Assembly (NCBI GenBank): GCA_913775315.1
Contig: CAJYIX010000010.1
Location: forward strand, 124,001-188,000
Reading direction: 5' to 3'
Origin: an uncultured Sphingomonas sp.
GTDB lineage: Bacteria; Pseudomonadota; Alphaproteobacteria; Sphingomonadales; Sphingomonadaceae
DNA: 64,000 nucleotides
The notes beneath the pieces were generated by a model, which worked only from the letters and a program-made list of their open reading frames with translations, searched no databases and was not told where the DNA came from. Each line of letters begins with the position of its first letter. Within the stretch, counting starts at the first letter, position 1. This document shows, one piece after another, positions 9,951 through 16,691 of the stretch. The position numbers were made by a program, and so were the translations under genes.

Positions 9951-10945
9951 CCGACGAAGCCCCGCCGCCGCGCCGCGCGCGCATCCTGCTCTGGATCGGC
10001 CTCGCGGTCGTCGCGGTGCTGGTCGCGGCCGGCCTCTGGCTCGCCTCGCGCCCGCCCGCCGAGCAGTTGCAGGGGGAGGTCGAGGCCGAGGAGGTGAACG
10101 TCGCGACCAAGACGCTGGCGCGCGTCGACAAGCTGCTGGTCGACGAGGGCGATCGCGTGCGGCGGGGGCAGGTGCTGGCGACGCTGTCGGCGCCGGAGAT
10201 CGCCCACGGCCAGGCACAAGCCGAGGCTGCGCTCGACAGCGCACGCGCGCTGCAATCGCTGACCGAGGAGGGCGCGCGGGCGGAGGATATCGCCTCGATC
10301 CGCGCCACCTGGCTGGCGGCACAGGCGACCGCCGACCTTGCCGCCGTGTCGAGCCGCCGCGCCGATCGACTGTACGCCGAGGGGGTGATCGCCGCGCAGC
10401 GCCGCGACGAGGCGCATGCGGCGCGCGACAGCAGTGCCCGCGCCGCCCAGGCGGCGAAGGCGCAAGTTGACAAGGCGCTGGCCGGTGCCCGCCCGCAATC
10501 GCGCGCCGTCGCCGCGGCGCAGGTCCGCGCCGCCGCCGCCGCGACGGGTACCGCCGACGCGCTTATGAAGGAAACACAACTCGTCTCCCCCATCGACGGC
10601 GAGGTCGCGCGCCGGCTGCTTCGCGCGGGCGAGATCGTAAGCCCGATCCTGCCCGCGTTTCAGGTGATCGAGATCGACGACCCGCATGTGACGCTCAACG
10701 TGCGCGAGGACGATTATCGCGGGATGCGCGTCGGCCGGACGCTGACCGGCCGCGTCCCCGCACTCGGTCGCGACCTGACCTTCCGCGTCAGCAAGGTGGC
10801 GCCGCAGGGCCGGTTCGCGACGTGGCGCGCGACGCGGCAGTCGCGCGGCTACGACGTGCGCGCGTTCGCGATCACGCTGAAGCCCGCCGCCCGCGTCGAG
10901 GGGCTGCGGCCGGGGATGAGCGTGCTGTTCGACTGGCCGCAATGA
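9947..10945 (+). CDS. HlyD/AcrA-family periplasmic adaptor subunit
   Basis: 332 residues, GTG start overlapping the upstream stop. There is one N-terminal membrane anchor (about residues 14-34), a biotinyl-lipoyl-like half motif (VDKLLVDEGDRVRRGQVLATL), a long alpha-hairpin coiled coil (about 85-190), and the return half motif LVSPIDGEVARRLLRAGEIV. The C-terminal beta-barrel ends GLRPGMSVLFDWPQ. It bridges the TolC-like channel and the inner-membrane permeases encoded immediately downstream; its stop overlaps the next start (ATGA). Confidence 0.92.
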   Translation: MTDEAPPPRRARILLWIGLAVVAVLVAAGLWLASRPPAEQLQGEVEAEEVNVATKTLARVDKLLVDEGDRVRRGQVLATLSAPEIAHGQAQAEAALDSARALQSLTEEGARAEDIASIRATWLAAQATADLAAVSSRRADRLYAEGVIAAQRRDEAHAARDSSARAAQAAKAQVDKALAGARPQSRAVAAAQVRAAAAATGTADALMKETQLVSPIDGEVARRLLRAGEIVSPILPAFQVIEIDDPHVTLNVREDDYRGMRVGRTLTGRVPALGRDLTFRVSKVAPQGRFATWRATRQSRGYDVRAFAITLKPAARVEGLRPGMSVLFDWPQ

Positions 10946-12054
10946 GCGCGATCGCGCGTGGCTTTTGCGACGAACTCGCCCGGATCGCGCGGACGCCCGT
11001 CGATCTGTTCCTGCTGACCGCGATGCCGCTGCTGCTGCTCGGGTCAATGGCGGCGATGATCTTCGGCGGCAGCCCGGAGCGGCTGGGCACCGTCATCGTC
11101 GATCGCGACGGCGGCGCGCTGGCGCAGCGGATCGCGCGCGATGTCGATGCCGCGCCCGGCCTGTCCGTCGCGGCGCGCACCCCCGACCTGAACGCAGCGA
11201 TGGCGATGATTCGGCGGGAGGAGGCAGTGGCCGCTGTCGTCATCCCCCGCGGCGTCGGTACGCGCGTCGCCGACGGCGCGCCGGTCGAAATCTTTCACCA
11301 GGCGCTGTTCTTGTCGACGGGGGCACTTGCCGCAACCAACCTGCGCATTGTCGTCGCCGCCGCACTGGCGGGTGAGAAGGATGCGGGGATCGAGGCCGAC
11401 CGCCTGCCGCTGCCCGGCGTCACCGTCACCGTGCTTGGCAACCCGACGCTCAGCCTCGAATGGTATCTGGGGCTGCTGCTTGGTCCCGGCGTGCTCCACC
11501 TGCTGATCGCGGTGACGGCGGCGGCGAGCGTCGGCGTGCTGATGCGCGAGCGGTCGTTCGCCGACTATGTGCGCAGTACCGATGGCGCGGGGGGGCGGAT
11601 CGTCGGGCGGCTGGTGGTGCATGTCGCGGCGGGGACGCTCTGGGGCATCCTGTGGCTCATATGGCTGACGCTGGCGCGGGGGTATCGCGCGGATGGTAGT
11701 TTGATGCTGATCGTGCTCGGCATCGCCCTGCTGTTCACCGCGACGGCGGCGGTCGCGCTGTTGCTCGTTGTCGCGACGCGCGAAGTGGCGACCGCGCTGT
11801 CGGGGGCGGTGATCGTCGCGGGGTCGGCGCTCGCCTATTCGGGGGCGTCGCTGCCGCTCGGCGGGGCGGGGTGGTTCGCGCGGTTCTGGAGCGCGGTGCT
11901 GCCGCTCACCCATTATCTGACCCTCCAGATGGACCAGGTGCTGGGCGTCGCACCCGGCCCGTTCCTGCGCGCGGCCGGCACCCTGATGCTCTATCCGCTG
12001 ATTGCGGGCGGAGCGGGGCTGTGGCTGGTGCTGCGCGACGGGCGCGCGCGATGA
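10942..12054 (+). CDS. ABC-2 type transport permease (first of a pair)
   Basis: 370 residues from the ATG that overlaps the HlyD stop; longer upstream extensions in this frame are not needed. It has one N-terminal transmembrane segment, a large periplasmic domain (about residues 45-170) and about five C-terminal helices, the ABC2_membrane_3 (YhhJ/YbhS/YbhR-like) topology. The motif LPLTHYLTLQ near the end is typical of the last extracytoplasmic loop. No nucleotide-binding domain is fused to it and none is encoded in the operon. Confidence 0.88.
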   Translation: MSAIARGFCDELARIARTPVDLFLLTAMPLLLLGSMAAMIFGGSPERLGTVIVDRDGGALAQRIARDVDAAPGLSVAARTPDLNAAMAMIRREEAVAAVVIPRGVGTRVADGAPVEIFHQALFLSTGALAATNLRIVVAAALAGEKDAGIEADRLPLPGVTVTVLGNPTLSLEWYLGLLLGPGVLHLLIAVTAAASVGVLMRERSFADYVRSTDGAGGRIVGRLVVHVAAGTLWGILWLIWLTLARGYRADGSLMLIVLGIALLFTATAAVALLLVVATREVATALSGAVIVAGSALAYSGASLPLGGAGWFARFWSAVLPLTHYLTLQMDQVLGVAPGPFLRAAGTLMLYPLIAGGAGLWLVLRDGRAR

Positions 12055-13172
12055 GTTTTCGGCAGGCTTACGAGACGACGTTGCTGACGATCGTCACGAC
12101 GCGCGATCTGCTGTCGGTCGCGGTGCTGTCGGTCGTCCTCTACGCCTTTTACTACCCCGCGCCCTATTTGCATCAGGCGGCGCAGGCACTGCCGATCGTC
12201 GTCGTGGACGACGACCGCGGCGTGCTGGCCCGGCGGCTGATCGAACATCTGGGCGACACCCGCGCGATCGAACTGGTGGGCGAGGTGCCCGACATGGCCA
12301 CCGCGCGCGCCGCTGTGCGCGAGCGCCGGGCCGAGGGCATCCTGCTCCTCTCCAACGATTTCGCGCGGGAGGTGGCGGCGGGGCGCGCAGGGGCGGGAGT
12401 CGGCATCTGGCTGAACGGCAGCTATCTGCTCCGCGCCGAAAGCATCGCCGGCGCGCTTGCCGAAACGATCGAGGACGCGCTGGCGGAGCGGCAGGCGGCG
12501 CTCGGCACCGCGCGCGGGCGATCGCCGCCGATCCTCGTCCACCCGCTGTTCAACACGACCGGCGGCTACCGCGACTATATCTTTCCCGCGGTCGCCAACA
12601 TCATCCTGCAACAGACCTTGCTGTTCGCAAGCGCGCGGCTGGTGGCGGAGCGGCGGCGGCGCGGCTTGCGCGCGTCGTGGCTGGCCGAGAGCCTCGGCCG
12701 CTGGGCTGCCTGCACCACGATCGGGACGCTGGCCGCGGGCTTCTATTTCGGCTTCGTCTTCTGGGTGCAGGACATTCCGCGCGCCGGCAACCTGCCCGCG
12801 CTCGCGGTCGCGGTGCCGCTGTTCGCGGGGGCGGTCGCGGCGCTGGGACTGGCGGCGGGGACCTTCTTTCGCAACGGCGACGATGCGCTGAAGATACTGC
12901 TGCCAACGTCTGTGCCGCTCGTCTTTCTCGCCGGTTTCGCCTGGCCGCACGCGGCGATGCCGGGGTGGCTGGCGGCGCTGTCGTGGCTGTCGCCCGCGAC
13001 TGCGGCGATGCACCTGTTCACCCGCCTCAACCAGATGGGCGCGACGCTGTCCGAGGTGGCGGGGCCGCTGATCGTGCTGGCGCTGTCGATCGCCGTCTAT
13101 CTGTCCGTCTATCTCTGGCGGTCGCGGATCGGTACGGTCGCGCCGGATACGCGCTCGCCCGTGGCGCGTTGA
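12051..13172 (+). CDS. ABC-2 type transport permease (second of a pair)
   Basis: 373 residues, ATGA overlap with the first permease. The architecture is the same: an N-terminal helix (LLSVAVLSVVLYAFYYP), a periplasmic domain with VVDDDRGVLARRLIEHL, and a C-terminal helical bundle with the conserved end LSWLSPATAAMHLFTRLNQMGA. It probably forms a heterodimer with the preceding permease. It is the last gene of the export operon and is followed after 29 bp by a small secreted protein gene on the same strand. Confidence 0.88.
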   Translation: MSFRQAYETTLLTIVTTRDLLSVAVLSVVLYAFYYPAPYLHQAAQALPIVVVDDDRGVLARRLIEHLGDTRAIELVGEVPDMATARAAVRERRAEGILLLSNDFAREVAAGRAGAGVGIWLNGSYLLRAESIAGALAETIEDALAERQAALGTARGRSPPILVHPLFNTTGGYRDYIFPAVANIILQQTLLFASARLVAERRRRGLRASWLAESLGRWAACTTIGTLAAGFYFGFVFWVQDIPRAGNLPALAVAVPLFAGAVAALGLAAGTFFRNGDDALKILLPTSVPLVFLAGFAWPHAAMPGWLAALSWLSPATAAMHLFTRLNQMGATLSEVAGPLIVLALSIAVYLSVYLWRSRIGTVAPDTRSPVAR

Positions 13173-13201
13173 GCGATCCCGACTCCAATGAGGAACCCGT
13201 C

Positions 13202-13456
13202 TTGACCCAGTTTCGCGTTCTCGGTCTTGCCGTCGTCGCTGCGCTGTCGACCGCGTCTGCGGCTCAGGCGCAGTCTGATCCCGGCAAGAAGGCCTGCGTC
13301 GCCGAGGCGCGGCGGCTGTGCCCGGCGGAGATGAAGTCGATGAGCCGCAAGAAGGTCGAGGCATGCATGATCCAGCGGATCAACGATACCTCGCCCACCT
13401 GCCGGTCGGCGATGCTGCGGATCAAGGCCGAGCGCGAGGCGAAGGCGCGGCGGTAA
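13202..13456 (+). CDS. Small secreted cysteine-rich protein
   Basis: 84 residues from a TTG start chosen because GAGGAA lies 7 bp upstream and the product then begins with a clean signal peptide (cleavage expected after AQA). The mature part is about 60 residues, strongly basic, with four cysteines in the pattern C-x8-C-x14-C-x12-C (KKACVAEARRLC, VEACMIQR, TCRSAM). This resembles short Cys-rich repeat domains of periplasmic proteins. The function is unknown. It follows the export operon closely and may be co-transcribed. The 3' end overlaps the convergent methyltransferase gene by 35 bp. Confidence 0.7.
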   Translation: MTQFRVLGLAVVAALSTASAAQAQSDPGKKACVAEARRLCPAEMKSMSRKKVEACMIQRINDTSPTCRSAMLRIKAEREAKARR

Positions 13457-13937
13457 GGCCGAGCGCCCGGTTCTCCGCCCCAATGCGCACATAGAGCATC
13501 GCGGCGTTGAGGATCGAGAAGAGAACCGCGATCCAAACGAGCCCGAACACCAGCGGCAGCACCGCGATCTCGGCGATCACCACTGCGTAGTTGGGATGGC
13601 GCACGAGGCGGAAGGGGCCGCGCGCGACCAGCCGCTCGCCCGGCACGACGATGATCCGCGTCGTCCAGCGCGACCCGAGCGTCGCCAGCACCCAAATGCG
13701 CCCGGCCTGAAGGAACGCGAACAGGATCAGGAGCGGCCAGTGGACCGGCTGTCCGCCGACGCTGAACCAGAGTGCCGCCAGCCACGCGGTGTGCATCGCC
13801 ACCATCACCGGATAGTGCTCGCGCCCCACCTCGTGCGCGCCCGCCGCCAGCAATCGCGCGGTATTGCGCTTGGCGATGACGAGTTCGCTGAGCCGCTGGA
13901 GCGTCACGAACGCCATGATCGCATAGGGAAGGATCAA
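13422..13937 (-). CDS. Isoprenylcysteine carboxyl methyltransferase-like membrane methyltransferase
   Basis: 171 residues, four to five transmembrane helices, with the ICMT-family signature RLVRHPNYAVVIAEI (RHPxY). The start is a TTG overlapping the PKS stop (TTGA); an in-frame ATG 21 bp further in is the alternative. Genes of this family next to type III polyketide synthases methylate alkylpyrone or alkylresorcinol products (as in Bacillus bpsA-bpsB), so the likely role is O-methylation of the neighbouring synthase's product rather than prenylcysteine processing. Confidence 0.82.
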   Translation of the reverse strand: MILPYAIMAFVTLQRLSELVIAKRNTARLLAAGAHEVGREHYPVMVAMHTAWLAALWFSVGGQPVHWPLLILFAFLQAGRIWVLATLGSRWTTRIIVVPGERLVARGPFRLVRHPNYAVVIAEIAVLPLVFGLVWIAVLFSILNAAMLYVRIGAENRALGLTAAPSPRARP

Positions 13938-14986
13938 GAGAGGCGCTCCAGAACGAGGGTCGAGGCGGTGAAGCCGGGCCCGAGCGCGCTCATCACCGAC
14001 CGGGGCGGCAGGCCATCGGCGCGGTAACGGTTGAGGACGAAGAGGACGGTGGGCGCCGACATGTTGCCGTGATCGTGAAGCACGCCGCGTTCATGGGCAA
14101 GGCTGTCCGGCGGCAGATCGAGCGCATCCTCGATCGCGTCGACCACCTTGGCCCCGCCGGGGTGGCAGATGAAGCGGTCGATGTCGCCGAGGCTGAGGCC
14201 GTTCGCACCCAGCATCGCGGTCATCGCTTCCCGCATCCCGCGCCGGACGAAGCCGGGGATCGCGCGGTTCAGGACGACGCCGAGGCCGGTGGGCTCGGCG
14301 CGCCAGCCCATGATGTCGAGCGTGTCGTTCCACGTCTTTTCCGCGCTGCCGGTGATCGCGGCGAACCCGTCCTCGCCGGTGCGCAGCACGCAGGCAGCAG
14401 CGCCGTCGCCGAACAGCGCGGTGGAAATGAGGTCGGCCTTGTCCGCGCGATGGGTACGCAGCGCGAGGCTGCACAGCTCGACGGTCACGAACAGCAACGT
14501 CGATCCGGGCCGCGCGGCGGCGAGTTGCGCGGCAAGCGCCATGCCCGTCGTGCCCCCGGCGCAACCGAGGCCGAACACCGGCACCCGGCGCACATCGGTG
14601 CGAAAGGGCAGGTGCGCCATCGCCCGCGCCTCGAGGCTGGGGGTGGCGATCCCGGTCGAGGAGACGGTGACGACCGTGTCGATCCCGGCCGCGTCGATCC
14701 CCGCCAGATCCAATGCCCGGCCGGCCACTTCGACGAACAGCGCCAGCGCCACGTCGAGATAGGCGGCGCTCCGCTCCTCGAAGCTGCGTTCGGTCCGGTA
14801 CCAGTCGAGCGGCATCGCCAGCTGTCGCCGGGCGATGCCGGCATTGTCGTAGACCGGCGCCAGCCGGTCGAAATCGGCGAACTGGCCGCCGATCAATTCG
14901 CGCGCGGTCGCCAGCGCCTGTCCCTGTTCGAGGACGTGGGCCGGGGTCGCGGTGGCCAGGGAGAGAATCGAAACCGGCTGGGACAT
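13934..14986 (-). CDS. Type III polyketide synthase (chalcone/alkylpyrone synthase-like)
   Basis: 350 residues from the ATG at 14984-14986; the frame is open a little further upstream but the family normally begins here (MSQPVSILSLATATP). The catalytic triad is visible: Cys142 in FGLGCAGGTTGM, His275 in FICHPGGAK and Asn308 in HDHGNMSAP. It is a homodimeric ketosynthase extending an acyl-CoA starter with malonyl-CoA. The co-transcribed ICMT-like methyltransferase suggests a methylated pyrone or resorcinol lipid. A DHA2 exporter is divergently transcribed. Confidence 0.92.
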   Translation of the reverse strand: MSQPVSILSLATATPAHVLEQGQALATARELIGGQFADFDRLAPVYDNAGIARRQLAMPLDWYRTERSFEERSAAYLDVALALFVEVAGRALDLAGIDAAGIDTVVTVSSTGIATPSLEARAMAHLPFRTDVRRVPVFGLGCAGGTTGMALAAQLAAARPGSTLLFVTVELCSLALRTHRADKADLISTALFGDGAAACVLRTGEDGFAAITGSAEKTWNDTLDIMGWRAEPTGLGVVLNRAIPGFVRRGMREAMTAMLGANGLSLGDIDRFICHPGGAKVVDAIEDALDLPPDSLAHERGVLHDHGNMSAPTVLFVLNRYRADGLPPRSVMSALGPGFTASTLVLERLS

Positions 14987-15081
14987 GCATCGCCCGAAAG
15001 GCCGGGAATCCGGCGGTAGAGGGAGTGTGGCGCAACGATCCTGATCCATGCAAGTTCAGGCCGCTGCAATTCCGTACCTAA

Positions 15082-15091
15082 GTTACGTAAC
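15082..15091. promoter_or_regulatory. Perfect palindrome, possible repressor operator
   Basis: GTTACGTAAC is a perfect 10-bp palindrome lying 20 bp upstream of the chosen exporter start, in the divergent gap with the polyketide synthase gene. Short TTACGTAA-like palindromes are common TetR/MarR-type operators next to efflux genes. No cognate regulator gene is adjacent, so the role is inferred. Confidence 0.35.
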
Positions 15092-15110
15092 GCCGATGCC
15101 GAAGGACGCC

Positions 15111-16691
15111 ATGGCCCGACCCGACGCCCCGCCCGCCGCCGCCGCCGCGCCCGACATCGCGGGACCGCGCGCGTGGGCCGGCTTCACCTTCATGTGCATC
15201 GGCATGTTCATGGCGATCCTCGACATCCAGATCGTCGCCACCTCGCTGCCGACGATCCAGGCGGCGCTCAGGATCGCGCCCGACCGGATGGTGTGGATCC
15301 AGACCGCGTATCTGACGGCGGAGATCGTCGCGATTCCGCTGACGGGGTATCTGACGGGCCTGCTCGGCATGAGGCAGTTGTTCGTGGGGGCGGTGACGCT
15401 GTTCACGCTCGCCTCGCTCGGCTGTGCGATGAGCGGCGGGTTCGAAAGCCTGATCGCGTGGCGCGTGGTGCAGGGTTTTTCGGGCGGCGTGCTGATCCCG
15501 ATCGTCTTTTCCGCCGTGTTCCTGCTGTTTCCGGAGCGGGTGCAGGGGGCCGCGACGACGGTCGCGGGCGTCGCCGCGGTGCTGGCGCCGACGATCGGCC
15601 CGATCGTCGGCGGATACGTGACGCAGGCCTATTCTTGGCACTGGTTGTTCCTCGTCAACATCGCGCCGGGCGCGGTGTCGGCGGTCGCAGCGGCGATCCT
15701 CCTGCGCGGCAATCCGGCGACCGAACGGGCGGGTAGGCGCCGGCCGATCGATCTGCCTGCACTGGCGCTGTTGGCGACGGCGCTCGTCGCGCTTCAGATC
15801 GGGCTGAAAGATGCGCCGGGCTTCGGCTGGGGATCGCCCCGCGTTGCCGGACTGCTGGTGCTGTCGCTCGTCGCGGCGGCGGGGTTCGTTTGGCGGGCCT
15901 GGGGCGCGCGGGCGCCGCTGGTCGAGCTGCGCTGCCTTGCCGACCGTAATTTCGCGATCGGATGCGTGTTCAGCTTCGTGCTCGGTTTCGGGCTGTTCGG
16001 TTCGACCTATCTGATGCCCTTCTTCCTCGGGCTGGTGCGCGAGCATGGGGCACTGCGCATCGGCGAGATCATGCTGGTGACGGGGATCACGCAGCTCGTC
16101 GCGGCGCCGGTCGCGGTCTGGGCCGAGCGGCGGTGCGATCCGCGCTGGCTGACCGCGTTCGGCTTCGCGCTGTTCGGCGTCGGCCTGCTGATGAGCACGC
16201 GCCAGACCGCCGCGACCGATTTCGACGCGATGCTGCTGCCACAGATGGTGCGCGGGGCGGCGATCATGTTCTGCCTGTTGCCGCCCACGCGCATGGCGCT
16301 GGGCCGGCTGCCCGCGCATCTGGTCGCGGACGGCAGCGGGCTGTTCAACCTGATGCGCAACCTGGGCGGGGCGGTCGGCCTTGCGCTCGTCGATACGGTG
16401 ATCTTCAGCCGTGCCGCGACCGAAGGCCGCACGATCGCCGCGAAGCTTCAGGCGGGCGACGTGACCACCGCGGTCGGCATCGGCATCCCGCGCGACGCCT
16501 TTCTCGAACAGCGCGGCCAGCCGATTGACGAGTTCACGACGGAGATGGTGCGCCCGCTGGTCGAGAAGGCGGCGCTGGTACCCGCGATCAACGCTGCATG
16601 GCTGCTGTGCGGCGTGCTGATGCTGGTCGTGCTGGTCGCGGTATTGTGGGTCCGGCGGGTCGATCGCGACCGACCCGCCGGCCTGCATTAG
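15111..16691 (+). CDS. DHA2-family (EmrB/QacA) MFS exporter
   Basis: About 526 residues with 14 predicted helices. The start is ATG 15111, preceded by AAGGA 4 bp upstream; ATGs at 15048 and 15096 are alternatives. DHA2 features include FMAILDIQIVATSLPTIQ in TM1 (family signature LDxTIVNVALP) and GGVLIPIVFSAVFLLFPER. A motif C-like segment (AAVLAPTIGPIVGGYVT) marks proton-driven antiporters. These pumps export hydrophobic compounds and often pair with an EmrA adaptor, which is absent here. Placement opposite the polyketide operon suggests export of, or resistance to, that product. The 3' end overlaps the convergent receptor gene by 4 bp. Confidence 0.9.
   Translation: MARPDAPPAAAAAPDIAGPRAWAGFTFMCIGMFMAILDIQIVATSLPTIQAALRIAPDRMVWIQTAYLTAEIVAIPLTGYLTGLLGMRQLFVGAVTLFTLASLGCAMSGGFESLIAWRVVQGFSGGVLIPIVFSAVFLLFPERVQGAATTVAGVAAVLAPTIGPIVGGYVTQAYSWHWLFLVNIAPGAVSAVAAAILLRGNPATERAGRRRPIDLPALALLATALVALQIGLKDAPGFGWGSPRVAGLLVLSLVAAAGFVWRAWGARAPLVELRCLADRNFAIGCVFSFVLGFGLFGSTYLMPFFLGLVREHGALRIGEIMLVTGITQLVAAPVAVWAERRCDPRWLTAFGFALFGVGLLMSTRQTAATDFDAMLLPQMVRGAAIMFCLLPPTRMALGRLPAHLVADGSGLFNLMRNLGGAVGLALVDTVIFSRAATEGRTIAAKLQAGDVTTAVGIGIPRDAFLEQRGQPIDEFTTEMVRPLVEKAALVPAINAAWLLCGVLMLVVLVAVLWVRRVDRDRPAGLH

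Noticed and set aside
11871-12050. N-terminal extension of the second ABC permease
   Set aside because: It would overlap the first permease out of frame; the ATGA junction at 12051 gives the normal family start.
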